NCBI GenBank assembly: GCA_015698045.1
Contig: BLAL01000058.1
Coordinates: 808,501-872,500, forward strand
Direction of reading: 5' to 3'
Origin: Rhizophagus clarus
Lineage: Eukaryota; Glomeromycota; Glomeromycetes; Glomerales; Glomeraceae
DNA length: 64,000 nt
Numbering within the stretch: position 1 is the stretch's first letter; every line of letters starts with the position of its first letter. Under the pieces are notes generated by a model. It ran no database searches. It saw only the letters and a program-made list of their open reading frames with translations, and was not told the DNA's origin. Made by a program: the position numbers and the translations under genes. Below, in pieces: positions 10,801 through 20,247 of the stretch.

Positions 10801-12162
10801 GGGGAAGATTTCTCTTTGCCCAGCATTAGGATTATTTCGACCATGGCAGTTGTGCTTTATGTGCTCTTGAAGCAAATCCAATCTTGTGAATGGGGCAATC
10901 CAACAGTGACGACAGAAATATTTTCGTCCCTTATGTTTATTCCAGTTACTCATAATTCGACTCCACCCACTTTCTCCATTGATAAGACAATAGTGTGTAT
11001 TTAATCCTGGAGGGACTTCATTAATATTACGACGATCTCTTAAATCTTCCTCTCCTTCGGTAAATAATATTAAATCCACTAAATGTTCTCTTTGATAATT
11101 ATATTCTGATAAACGAAGTGGATCTAGCTTCCTAGTTAATTGCTCTCTGTCATTTTTTGTGGGCGCAGGATAAAATACATTTACTGAAAATGAGGGGTTA
11201 TTTTCTTCGAATAAGTCTATATCCCGCAATGTGGCTGGGAAATTTATACCAGAGAAATTTAGTATATTATCAAAGCGCCGTAATCTACTAACATCATGAA
11301 GATTTCTTGCTCTGGTTCCCTGTCTACGAGCTTCTTCACTGGCTAAATGAGCCTTCAAACATTCTTCAAAACATCTGTTATCTGTATTTTTGGGATTAAT
11401 TATCCCTAATTGAGGCTTGGCCCATATTTTTGGTAAAGCAAAATGAGAACTACCTCGGAGTGGCTGGTATGCACTTATTTCTAGAAAGATCTTTTTCCCA
11501 TATTCATATATCCAGCCTGAATGTTGATTTTGCTTCATTTCATCGATTTTATCTAAAATTTCATTATATTGACGTGAAACTGTTTGGTTTATTCGATCCT
11601 GGCGAATAATATCTAAAATTTCACTTGGAAACGCTATGTCTTGATCTATTCGGTGAGCAAAACGTCCTCCTTGTATAAACCGATACATATGAGCAATAAG
11701 AACTATCTTTGTTTTAACTCCTCCTAATCGTGCTAATTCCCTTCTATAAACATCACTAATTTGATCTTCAACATCCTCGAACATGGCTAAGAGATCTTCT
11801 CGATATGGGTAAGTTTCTGGAATATTAGCAAGATAATCGACACATAAGCCTTGGTCAGAGATTCTTCTAGTTTCTACTAACCTTTTTGGAGCTGGATCTT
11901 CTATTCTTCGAAATATTATTTTTTCTTCTTCAGCTTCGGATTCATTATCGGATTCAGATTCAGATTCGGATTCTGATGAAACATCTCCTTCATCGGCGGT
12001 CTCATAGTCGCTCTCCCCATCCGACTCCGGCTCCGGCTCTTCTTCTGGTTCGGGAGGTTCGGCTGTCTCGGGTGGTACTGGTGCCGGGTCTCCCCAGCTT
12101 GGCAAAAGATTTCCGAACAATCGTCCTATTGTGCCAGTGATACTACCAAGTAATCTGCTCAT
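7816..12162 (-). CDS. Protein-primed family B DNA polymerase of a Polinton-like element, intact
   Basis: An intronless 1448-codon frame. Residues about 20-90 are Pro/Glu/Ser acidic low complexity. A conserved N-terminal segment begins near GIINPKNTDNRCFEECLKAH (about 250), then a C2H2-like finger YFCRHCW...H...C (413-438). Exonuclease motifs follow: KDLEADSD (473-483), an atypical Exo II YHGGKHYDFHHE (685-703), and YHDLYLRTDVLLLADS (878-895). Between them lies the treble-clef motif VRDHDHFTGKYRGPAHRRCN (653-673) common in these polymerases. Polymerase motifs are complete: A, YLDANNLYGWAM (980); B, KLMNNAVFGKT (1145); C, YTDTDSL (1245). A Cys-rich insert occupies 813-852. All catalytic aspartates appear present, so the copy looks functional. 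GC content is visibly higher than in neighbouring DNA, fitting a mobile origin. A 96-bp spacer separates it from the divergent Cys-rich gene. Confidence 0.9.
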   Translation of the reverse strand: MSRLLGSITGTIGRLFGNLLPSWGDPAPVPPETAEPPEPEEEPEPESDGESDYETADEGDVSSESESESESDNESEAEEEKIIFRRIEDPAPKRLVETRRISDQGLCVDYLANIPETYPYREDLLAMFEDVEDQISDVYRRELARLGGVKTKIVLIAHMYRFIQGGRFAHRIDQDIAFPSEILDIIRQDRINQTVSRQYNEILDKIDEMKQNQHSGWIYEYGKKIFLEISAYQPLRGSSHFALPKIWAKPQLGIINPKNTDNRCFEECLKAHLASEEARRQGTRARNLHDVSRLRRFDNILNFSGINFPATLRDIDLFEENNPSFSVNVFYPAPTKNDREQLTRKLDPLRLSEYNYQREHLVDLILFTEGEEDLRDRRNINEVPPGLNTHYCLINGESGWSRIMSNWNKHKGRKYFCRHCWIAPFTRLDLLQEHIKHNCHGRNNPNAGQREIFPEKGMHIMKFKNYGAMENVPFYFVKDLEADSDPVEKNDIKEKTIKLQKQKPNSYGYALMQTDGKLAKEIARRTPNSIAESWESMQRDLEEIIKPKLRNPEKIKMTERDWRTHKSAIRCYICEERLQETRYNKVKYFDTSRKFLGGAHYGCVKIKCEATEENLSEAVYRTEGLSIEEENTFKKATKCCLCKMSLRADINDNRVRDHDHFTGKYRGPAHRRCNLLLRIKPDEIKIPLIYHGGKHYDFHHEVRKLGLVSEDKIEIIADNMENYKTIIIGQIKFIDSCQFQFPSLEKVASNLRGQEKSPEQLAKCFPIMAQSLPQHLLPILTQKCEYPYELNDPDRFSRTELPSRKEFNTVLGGLNYCDQGCKKCKHEIKGKKCDGECKEGDLKEVDDCEHEKIYTISQKQYEHAQKVWEEAKCETFGDYHDLYLRTDVLLLADSIQRFRMTMKEVSGLDPLNYITLPSFAFDMAKKMTKVKLELFHKGQEDMHEFVQRWMRGGNSMAPRRLAKANFPGMKGYNKHKANKWLLYLDANNLYGWAMSQYLPTGGFRWLDLDKLPDIRSISPTAKRGSAWEVKLKYPEHLHPSHSDYPLCPERRIVKRNELSPYQNNDLIDKLSGGKFAETEKLVATLETKDRYIIHYRNLQQCLELGMELEHVYRVLEFDQSPWLEPYITANTIRRRDAKNAFEKDLWKLMNNAVFGKTMEDVRRRTRVDLVRPIGEEHRLRKMLADPALVGRKIFHGSNLIAVHRKQTNVVLNKPIYVGASILDLSKYYMYDFWYNYIKRKYGDRAKLCYTDTDSLIIEIETEDVYADMVEDADLYDFSDYPKEHLLLEKLPPDQWVDLPDGTRELKNKKVIGKWKDEFAGTRALRYAGNRSKSYALETEDEYKNVQKAKGLKKSLVKKELTIDIYERCILEGVEDKPRTANFLRCERFVPYIIRQTKRSINPLDSKRWILNDRATTWAIGDCRIPAYLSALEQYGNDIPQEILADLGL

Positions 12163-12181
12163 GTTTTTCTCGAAGATTATA

Positions 12182-12235
12182 TAGTGTTAGAAAAAGTTTA
12201 AAATAAAAATTATTTTGTTCGGATAATTAGTGTTA
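12182..12235 (+). promoter_or_regulatory. Divergent promoter region with two TAGTGTTAG motifs
   Basis: The spacer between the PolB start (12162) and the Cys-rich start (12259) holds TAGTGTTAG at 12182-12190 and TTAGTGTTAG at 12227-12236, both reading toward the Cys-rich gene. The second is 23 nt from its ATG. Probably a shared bidirectional promoter; inferred. Confidence 0.35.
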
Positions 12236-12258
12236 GACATTTATTCAAAAAAGAAACT

Positions 12259-12528
12259 ATGGGATGCGGAAAAAAGGAGATACCCTGGAATTTTTATTAT
12301 TGTCCATATATTCTTAGGACTGGAGAAGAGTGCAATCGGAGATGCTATGATCCAAAGGGATGTAAAGCCCATCGGAATTCACCTAAACATTATCCATGTA
12401 TACAACCTGGATGCGTTAAAAATACTTTCTCTGAATACGGTGCTTGTAAAAAACATTCAGGCAAGTATCGTTCTAGAGCATTTTATCAACGACAGAAGCT
12501 TGCAAAAATTCAGGTTAGTGGAGGCTAG
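12259..12528 (+). CDS. Small Cys/His-rich protein divergent from PolB (copy 1)
   Basis: An 89-residue frame starting at ATG 12259. Two metal-site-like clusters are visible: YCPYILRTGEECNRRC followed by GCKAH, then PC..GC and ACKKH, ending in a basic tail (YRSRAFYQRQKLAK). The pattern CPY-x3-TG-x2-CN-x2-C-x2-P-x-GC-x2-H is shared with the 15130 gene, which also lies head-to-head with a polymerase, so this is a real conserved family and not a random frame. It probably binds zinc twice and may bind nucleic acid. Similar CPY...G...C...C..H patterns occur in small proteins of large DNA viruses, as far as I remember. Function unknown; a replication accessory or regulator is inference from position. 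Confidence 0.65.
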   Translation: MGCGKKEIPWNFYYCPYILRTGEECNRRCYDPKGCKAHRNSPKHYPCIQPGCVKNTFSEYGACKKHSGKYRSRAFYQRQKLAKIQVSGG

Positions 12529-13048
12529 TGACGGGCTAGTGGCAGGATACAATATGTATGCATTTATATCACATGATTTTTTTTCTTGTCTTGCGTACAT
12601 GCTCCGCTTCGCTCCGCAGACTGTGAACACTATTTGTTTCCATATCTTGTGTACATGCTCCGCTTTGCTCCGCAGACTGTTAACACTATTTGTTTTCATA
12701 TCTTGTTTACATGCTCCGCTTCGCTCCGCAGACTGTGAACAGTATTTGCTTTCTTATCTTGTGTAGATGCTATAGGGAGGCAATTTGGTTATATTATATG
12801 CGAAAAATTTATGTTATCCAGGATGAGAACCAAATAGGTTTCGGACTTGTTTGTGCCAAAGTGAAATTTTATTTTTACATATAGGAAACAAATGTTTACA
12901 GAGCGAATAACAATCAGGAAAGCAAAATGATTTCCTTAAGGTCACGTGTATGTTTACAAAGGGTTTACGCTATGAGATTAATTTTTGATACCCAGGAAGA
13001 CATCCTGGAACCCTGTAATCGAAATGTGCCAAAAACCCCATTTCTCTA
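12529..13048. other. Spacer between the two Polinton-like units
   Basis: Contains the 57-bp tandem array listed separately and about 280 bp of unrecognised AT-rich sequence. Longer frames read here are created by the array. No gene supported. Confidence 0.5.
12585..12770. repeat. 57-bp tandem repeat with GC-rich CGCTTCGCTCCGC core
   Basis: The unit TCTTGTGTACATGCTCCGCT continuing CGCTCCGCAGACTGTGAACA starts at about 12587, 12645 and 12701, with a partial fourth near 12758. The core resembles a single site at 36861-36883, where it forms a hairpin. Confidence 0.85.
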
Positions 13049-14914
13049 CTACTTACTTTTGTATAAGGAATCATTAAACATTCCTGGTGCAGATACGTAA
13101 TGAGAGGGATCTAAGCCATCATCATTCAAGCACATGATAGTGTAGTTCATGAAAACGTCTGCAAGTAAAAGTACGTCAGTTTCAAGATATAAGTCATGAT
13201 ATTCTCCAAAATTCTTCATCTCAAATTCCTGCCATACCTTTTGAGCATGTTCATAATCCTCTTTACTAATATTTTGCTGGCTAAGAAGCGAATAGAAACC
13301 CTTTCTAGGTGGGAGGCTTGTTTTGTCGAACTTGTCCCATGAGTTGCTCCAGTCATATGGGAATACCCCTTTTCGTAGAAGAAGCTTGATCTTATCTATT
13401 GAGTAGCCTTTCTCTGTAAAGTACCTAACAGTTAGAGGGAATTTTTCGAGCTTTCCTCCTAGACATTCTACTAATTTATCTAGTCCCATTCCCATATGCT
13501 GAAAGCTATCTAAGAACCGAAGCTGTCCTACGTCCATGGCTTTGTACTTTCCTATATTTTCTGGGATGCAATTTAGCTTATCAGCCGTGAATTTGCTCAC
13601 AACTTTCATAAGCGGATGAGAGTCATATCCCCGGAAATTATGACATATAAGTGGCACTTTGGTTTCGAAAGAGCCTATTCGCAATTTTTTGTTACAAGAG
13701 TCATGAGCTGGGCCTCGATACTTTCCATTTATATGGTCATGATCTTTTACTTTTCGATTAAGAGCACTTAAGGCTTCTCGGTATCTTTTCTGCACCTCTT
13801 TCTTTTCAGGATGCTCCTTTTCCATACATGTTTCCCATTCCTTAACTTCTAATAATCTATGCTTTGCTTCTTCGAGTTTTTTTATTACCTCTGGTGCTGG
13901 TTTTAAGAAAGGTCCCTTGCAAATCCAGCATTCAGTCACTTCATTATACGCCTTTAAGTCTCCTGGTGCCATTATCATTTCAGCCGGTGCAGATAAATCT
14001 TCTTGGATAGCTAGGAGTTCCTCTTCGATTTTTGTAACGAATCTTTTCAAGGCATCTGGGCCTCTATATAGATCGTGACTCACAATCTCATAATTAAGTG
14101 AACTATCCATGCGAACCACTACATAGCAATAACCACTTGGCTTATGCCTCTGTATTCTTTCAGTATGGGTTAGTTTTGTTTTTTCTTCTGGGGTTAGTTT
14201 TTCGGTTAACATTTCAAGATCCCAGAAAATACGATATGGGTTTGGTTGCATACATTTATGATTATAGAAAGCTTTGACGCTTCTATTTTTTACTGGCATT
14301 TGAGGTTGCTGAGAAGCATTATTTAGACCTTTGCATTTTGGTATATGCTCCTTTAATCCTTTCTCTGCAGAATATACATGAAGACAATAACGGCAAATGT
14401 ATTTTCGCCCTTTATGTTTGCTATGATTATATACTAGTTTATGTAAATCTTTGATAATACAGTAATGACTTCTATCATCTTCTGTAATTACTAGAAGATT
14501 TACTTGCTTGTATTCTTCCCCTCTTCTTTCTGAAACATAACGAAATTCAAGACACTTATTTTGGTTATGCCATTCATAGACACATAGACTGATTTCTAGG
14601 TTATTTTCTTCGAACTTTTTATAAACTGGTGTTGAGACTGGCACTGGAATTGGGATGTCTTCCATATTAAGTTCTTCCACAAAACCTCCATATAGCCGAT
14701 GTGGATTTCTCTCTGGATGAACTTTTACAGGATGCAAAGCTCCTAGAACACTCCACTTGAAACACCAGTCATCATTATTTTGAATATTTATAATTCCATT
14801 ATTACGTTTTGGCAAAGTTTCAGGTAATGGTATATAGGCAGTAGGACCAATTGGATTAAAATCAGATATTTCTATACTAAATTCTTCTATATATTCTGGG
14901 TAAGCATCAGACAT
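13049..14914 (-). pseudogene. Second Polinton-type PolB, only N-terminal and exonuclease parts
   Basis: A 621-codon frame homologous to the first half of this polymerase class but clearly divergent from the 7816-12162 protein. Seen in order: NNGIINIQNNDDWCFKW (about 37), a finger KYICRYC...H...C (170-193), Exo I IFWDLEML (229), the treble-clef motif VKDHDHINGKYRGPAHDSC (387-407), a canonical Exo II CHNFRGYDSH (421-430) and Exo III YHDLYLETDVLLLADV (570-586). It stops in APGMFNDSLYKSK just where palm motif A would follow; A, B and C are absent. The stop lies in AAAAGTAAGTAG, which could be a splice donor, but the only acceptor seen downstream (near 13020) leads to a stop within a dozen codons. 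It is therefore probably truncated. Its start is about 215 bp from the divergent second Cys-rich gene. Confidence 0.8.
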
Positions 14915-15111
14915 TTGGTATATGTGTTATCTCTAACCGTCGCACTATTACTTACTTATAAAATTTTTTCTTTAATTAATTATTTCCTATTTTTTTCAGT
15001 TTTCGGTTATAGAGCCGTTACCAAAAGCAGTATTTACAGGCTTGCCAAAAAATGGTTTTGGGCTATTACAAAACTTAAGTATTAACTATTTATTAATTAA
15101 TCTTTTGAATT

Positions 15112-15120
15112 TTAGTGTTA
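15112..15120 (+). promoter_or_regulatory. TTAGTGTTA motif upstream of Cys-rich copy 2
   Basis: TTAGTGTTA ends 9 nt before the ATG at 15130, matching its placement before two other genes of these elements. The preceding TTTTGAATTTTAG also resembles a 3' splice site, so the motif might partly reflect an acceptor. Confidence 0.35.
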
Positions 15121-15129
15121 AAAAATAGG

Positions 15130-15366
15130 ATGATTGGTGAATATTCTTGTCCGTATCTTTGCAATACTGGAAAGGTTTGCAATAACCCTTGTATTCGCCC
15201 TGAAGGTTGCCGATTTCATTGGAAAGCTAAAAAACGGATACCATGTTCTGATTGCAGGAAGCCTACAGCCTCTGCTTGTGGCCGATGCCCATTACATGTT
15301 AGAGGCTATTATGTTATTCAGTATTATGACAGGCTTCGATCACAGTTTTCTTCTGAATTTTTTTAG
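15130..15366 (+). CDS. Small Cys/His-rich protein divergent from PolB (copy 2)
   Basis: About 78 residues from ATG 15130 (MIGEYSCPYLCNTG). Cluster 1: CPYLCNTGKVCNNPC, then GCRFH; cluster 2: PCSDC, ACGRC and H. The tail GYYVIQYYDRLRSQF matches the spacing of aromatic and basic residues at the end of copy 1. Sequence identity to copy 1 is modest but the Cys/His ladder is the same, so both descend from one gene kept next to two different polymerases. A five-codon open extension upstream lacks ATG and was not used. Probable zinc-binding protein of unknown role. Confidence 0.6.
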   Translation: MIGEYSCPYLCNTGKVCNNPCIRPEGCRFHWKAKKRIPCSDCRKPTASACGRCPLHVRGYYVIQYYDRLRSQFSSEFF

Positions 15367-15374
15367 GGTGGCAT

Positions 15375-16190
15375 TTCGTTAGACATTTATATAAAATATG
15401 CTATTTAATAAGCTAGCCTGCATTGAACCTGTTCTTGATTAAGGAAAAGTTGGGACAAAAATCTCGTTAGTCTTATTTAACAAATATGCTATTTAATGAG
15501 CTAGCTTGTGCAGAAGCCATTCTTGTATATAGAAAAGTTCGTTAGATTTAAGAAGTCACATGATTTTTTGTTATACTTATTTTCGTTAGACTTATTTAAT
15601 AAATATGCTAATTGATGCGCTAGCCTGCATTAAACCTTTTCTTGATTAAGGAAAAGTTGGGACAAAAATCTCATTAGATTTATTTGATAAATATGTTAAT
15701 TGATGCGTTACCTTACATTAAACCCGTTCTTGATTAAGGAAAAGTTAGGACAAAAATCTCGTTAGACTTATTTTTTTCGTTAGACTTATTTAGGGGGTAA
15801 TAAGGACCGTTAGATTTATTTTGGTTAGACTTATTTTTTTTCGTTAGACTTATTTAGGGGTAATAAGTACCGTTAGATTTATTTTGGTTAGACTTATTTA
15901 ATAAATATGCCAATTAATACGCTAATCCTTGTAGAATTAATTCCTGATATATTTATTTTCGTTAGACTTATTTTTTTCGTTAGACTTATTTAGGGGGTAA
16001 TAAGGACCGTTAGATTTATTTTGGTTAGACTTATTTTTTTCGTTAGACTTATTTAGGGGTAATAAGTACCGTTAGATTTATTTTGGTTAGACTTATTTAA
16101 TAAATATGCCAATTAATACGCTAATCCTTGTAGAATTAATTCCTGATATATTTATTTTCGTTAGACTTATTTTTCGTTAGATTTATTTAC
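15375..16190. repeat. Complex repeat array built on CGTTAGACTTATTT
   Basis: First part: about four diverged units containing TTGATTAAGGAAAAGTTGGG followed by ACAAAAATCTCGTTAG. Second part: a 200-bp unit (AGGGGGTAATAAGGACCGTT through CTTGTAGAATTAATTCCTGA) repeated at about 15778 and 15978. Both parts share the CGTTAGACTTATTT linker. No coding content. It separates the Polinton remains from the LINE. Confidence 0.85.
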
Positions 16191-16363
16191 AATAGAGAAA
16201 TTACAATTCTAGAAGTCTTAGAAGCTTTTCTAATATATTAATAAAAAATTGATATAGAAATTAACCTTCTAAGACGGCTAAAAGCTTTTCTAACACAATA
16301 TAGAAATTAATATTCTAGATCTTTTAGAACTAATTCTCATATAATAAAAAAACGATATTGATT

Positions 16364-18668
16364 TTAACATTCAGGGGGTCGTGACACACAATAGCAAGGG
16401 GGGACGGACCTTACAGTCCTTAAACCCCCACTTTGCCATTGTGTGTATTGAGAAGGGTTAAGCACCCTGCTATTGCCTCCAATATAGTTGGTGAAGCGTG
16501 AGAGAAGCCCTGCATCATTTGTTTGATTTTCTATTTGTTTGTAATTGTAAGTGTCATTTTCGTTGGTTTGATTGTAGTATTCGGCGTCATTTTCTTGTTC
16601 CAGTCTTCCTAATTCAGAGTGACCTTGGATAGAGTTAATATCCTCCATCGGGTATTGGATAGGACCCGATGATGTATTCTGACCATTGTATGTAGGTAAT
16701 GAGACAACCTGAATTGTACGTTGATGTTCTGTGGGAATGTTATTAACAGGTGTTCTATTAGTTGTAATTGCTTGCCGATTATTATTGATATTTGTTATGC
16801 TGGTGTAATCTTCTTTGTTAGCACGCACAGGTAAAGTGTTTTGATTTAAAGAGATTTCATCAAGTTTTTGGATCATGATATCTGACTTGGCGTTGACATG
16901 AGTTAGTTGCTCTTTCATGTGTAGGAGTTCTTTAGTATTTGTTGTGATGCTTTCTTTGACCATTGTAAGTTCTTTTTTAAGGATTATATTCTCTTCAGCC
17001 ACAGTTTTGAGCTGTAATTTCAATGCGTTTAATTCTTATTCTAGACGATTAATTTTAGCTGTGTTGTCTGGTCTATTCTGGGTATGTGTAAGGGGAGGCA
17101 AATTGTGTGTTGGGTGTTGTTGCCGATATTGGTATTTGTTTTGGTCCATACGGATAATACGTTCCCCATTTTGTGTGGCAATAATGGACTTGAATTGGTT
17201 ATAAATTTGTTGATTGATGGTTGGTTTTTTATTTTGATTCCTATCTATGATTGACGCTTTAGGGCGTTGATTAGGATCTTGTTTGTTAGTACAATTTGTA
17301 TATTCATGGGTGGGGTCGCCACAGATGGTGCAAGAAAGGCGGATAGTTTGCGGGAAAACGTATATGATTGTGTTAAAGCATTTAATGCGAAAAATTTGAT
17401 CTTTATAGTCTTTTTCTTTGACGTAAATGTAAGCTGCTTTCTGTAATTGTTTGTTATTTGTAGGTGCGAAGGAGCATGTTTGAGCGTTGATACGCGTAAA
17501 AATAGGGTGTAGATCTCCAAATTGTGCGTTCATTGGCAAGCCTGTGATTTTGTAGCCAAATTTGGTTCTTTTGTCGTGTTCTGGATGAGTGTGGTCAGCC
17601 GGTAAAATACGACAGACCCAGTTTTCGATTTTGAGGCTGTAAATTTCGTTGGTAAAGAAGTTTTTAACAGGTCCTTCTTCTTTGAAGACGACATGCAATT
17701 GTTTGTACATAGGTTGTTGAGGTTTGAAATTTCGTTGATTAGGTCCTCGTTGTTGATTGTTGTTGCGTTTTTGTCTGATAATCTCCTTGTATGAATGAAT
17801 TTTACCATATTGATTTTGTACGATATCGACGAACACTTCTGTAGGGTAGGAGGTTGGTATATCGATGAATCTAATACTGCGGTTTAAATATTTTGCTTAA
17901 TTCTTGTTGAATGATATTACAAGTATTTTCTTCATTGAAGTCGTGAAATGTGACTTTTAGCGAACCAATGTTGGTGCCATCTAATGCACTTTTATCTACA
18001 TCACTTGTGAAAGTTAGAACAATTATGGAAATTTTACATATAGTATCTATAGAACATCCTTTAAAGGTGTCTTTGTTGGCGAAATGAGCACGCACTTTGT
18101 TGAGAACCTCGTGTGGGTTGTCGTTGTTAGGAAAATGATTGAGAGGACAAAAAAGTTTGAAAGTTTGTTCCCCCTTAAAGTTGGATAAATCAAGTTGTTC
18201 GTGCATAAGCGTATCTTGATTGGTGTATGTTATTTTATTTTTTCCTTTATTGGGTAGATCATTTTTTGTATTAGCCCCTGAATGATTTTCCTGGGGCGCA
18301 GTAACGAGAGGGTTCTCGTGATTCTTGGGTGCGTGTAGTGAATCATTCAAAGAGATGGCTACTGGCGTTTTTGGTGAAGACATTTCATTTGTATGTCTTT
18401 GGCTTTCTGGAGTACTAATTTTGTCGGTCATGACGATGTCGTCATTGCTTCCTTCGATTGTTCTAGCTCTTTTATTTGAAATTTCGTGTCTATTAGAGTC
18501 GTTAGTGGGTGTTGTTGAAGAAGAAACTGAGACGTTGTCCTTGGGTGGGTCAATAGTAACTTTAGTTATGTTATTGACATCTATAATCATTTCCTGATTA
18601 TTGTTGTTAATAGACGAAGAGTTTCTTTTAGTGTTTTTGTTGGAGCTTCTGGTAGAACGTGTAGACAT
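16364..18668 (-). pseudogene. LINE-type ORF1 (gag-like, zinc knuckle), broken twice
   Basis: From ATG 18668 a frame of 265 codons runs to 17871 with a Ser/Asn-rich N-terminus. A one-base frameshift near 17880 moves to the frame that reads FIDIPTSYPTEVFVDIVQ and on through a basic region, a nucleic-acid-binding-like segment and one CCHC knuckle, CTICGDPTHEYTNC (about 17315-17355). At 17036-17038 a TAA stops the frame, but the same frame continues directly with a long coiled coil (ELNALKLQLKTVAEENIILK) to 16364, so this is one nonsense mutation in an originally single ORF of roughly 760 residues. Such ORF1 proteins package LINE RNA. No endonuclease or reverse transcriptase follows; repeats begin just past the stop, so the element has lost its 3' half, unlike the usual 5' truncation. 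Confidence 0.6.
16384..16456. other. Hairpin near the 3' end of the LINE ORF1
   Basis: ACACACAATAGCAAGGGGG at 16384-16402 pairs with CCCCCACTTTGCCATTGTGT at 16435-16454 with a few mismatches, around a 30-nt loop. It overlaps the last codons of the ORF1 relic and is GC-rich against its AT-rich surroundings. Confidence 0.5.
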
Positions 18669-18872
18669 AATGAATTTTAATGCGAAAAGAGAAAATAAAA
18701 CTTGTTTTAGAGTGTTTGTAGGTTGTTATATATGTATTTCTAATGTACTTTCGATCGTACGATTCGAAAATGTAAGGAAAAATAGTTGTTTGTTTGTAAA
18801 ATAAAAGGTTTTTCTATTAACTATTCTTCTCTGAATTTTTGACCTTGTGATCGACGAAAGAAAGTTTTTATC

Positions 18873-20234
18873 TTCTATGAAATTAAACATCATATTATTA
18901 GAACTCATGGCATTACGAAAGAACTTAAATCAGGTGATTACATGTTAGTTATGCAATATGCATCAGGTGGAGATTTACACAACTGGTTACAAAAGAAATT
19001 TGCAGAAATTAAGTGGAATAAAGACAAACTAATTATTTTATGGCAAATTTCAGAAGGGTATTTATAACTTTATCACAGATATTTTATAATAATTTTTGAT
19101 TTTTAATTTAATTTTTATTTTTTTTTTAGACTAGAAACTATACATAAAGCAAAATATATACATCGAGATTTTCATAGTGGAAACATATTACATGATTTAT
19201 TTCACAATAACTCACAAGAAAGATTTAAAGAAAGACACCAATGGCTAATTGGAGATCTAGGATTATCACAACCCCATAAATGATACATCAAATAATGAAA
19301 TATATGGAGTGATACCTTACATTGCACCAGAAATATTTAAAGGGTCACTATTTTCTAAGGAATCTGATGTTTATAGTATGGGTATGATTATGTGGGAACT
19401 TACAACAGGTTGTAAACCTTTTTCTGATGTTGAACATGATATTAATTTGATTTTTAAAATTCTTGATGGAAAACGACCTGAAATTACAGAAGATACTCCA
19501 GATTGTTATGCAGAATTAATGAAAAGTTGTTGGGATCCTGATCCCAAAAAAAGGCCTTCAGCGAAAATAATTCGTACCACCTTTGGTAGTTGGTCATTCA
19601 GAAATAAAAATAAAGATATATTTGATAAATCTGAATTGATAAGAAAAGAGTTGTTGAAATCAGAGAAACTTGGACCTGAGTTTGCTAAAAATCCCCATCC
19701 AAAAGCCATTTATACAAGTAGACCATTAAGTTCTTTCATTTCAAAATGTTCATCTGTTAATTCATCATCGAGTATTTCATTGTATATTAATAAACAAGGT
19801 ATTGTTTACACCATAATATTTTAAAATGTTGTACAATTTTAATAAAATATATTAATACTTTGTTAGATTATAATTATGCTTCAAAGGAACAAGAATTTGA
19901 TATTGACATTAAAAGGTATTTAAAGTTATAATTAGATTATATTACTGAATGTTAATTATTCTTTGAATATTAATTGCTTGTCATTCCGTCCAAATGTAAT
20001 TTATAGTAAATTTATAAATTCGCTTGCTATCACTTCAAACAAACGAAGCATTGAAGAATCAAATATTGAAATTTATGACAATAACGGTACATATTTATCA
20101 GACCAAGTGAAGCTTAGATTGTTTTTGGCTGTCATCGACTATTTATAATTTGTTTACATTATTGTTTTTTAATTATTTAATTTATAACAGGAAAATATGT
20201 TAAAACCAGTTCCAGTTATCCAAAGACAATGTGA
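18873..20234 (+). pseudogene. Kinase pseudogene lacking its N-terminal half
   Basis: Closely matches the last exons of the 38695-43908 kinase gene. Homology begins abruptly inside the exon that follows the N-lobe intron (TATGAAATTAAACATCATAT, about 18877); everything upstream, including Gly-loop, lysine and Cys-rich part, is replaced by LINE sequence. Visible parts: hinge region MQYASGGDLHNWLQ, intron 19058-19129, YIHRDFHSGNIL catalytic loop, IGDLGLSQ. One extra base near 19275 relative to the paralogue gives a stop at once; in the next frame follow PYIAPEIFKG, SDVYSMGMIMWELTTG and the C-lobe to 19798, then small tail exons ending SSSYPKTM at 20234. With the N-lobe gone it cannot be an active kinase. 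A pogo element lies 13 bp beyond its stop. Confidence 0.85.
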
Positions 20235-20247
20235 ATGGAAGTTGATA

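Noticed and set aside
12230..12766. A 178-codon frame overlapping the Cys-rich gene and the 57-bp array
   Set aside because: It shares no conserved pattern with the second locus and its end is only the translated tandem repeat.
13000..13052. Splicing of the second PolB past its stop through a GTAAGT donor
   Set aside because: The only acceptor seen nearby leads to a stop within about 12 codons and no palm motifs follow.
6484..15366. Capsid, protease or packaging ATPase of a Polinton
   Set aside because: Looked for in all large frames; none of the remaining frames shows their motifs.
15375..16190. Possible CRISPR-like repeat array
   Set aside because: Units are long, diverged and contiguous, without equal unique spacers, in a eukaryotic genome.
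17871..17890. Programmed frameshift at ATTTAAAC in LINE ORF1
   Set aside because: The slippery heptamer is not in the required frame and the shift needed is +1; a second nonsense change downstream makes decay the simpler explanation.
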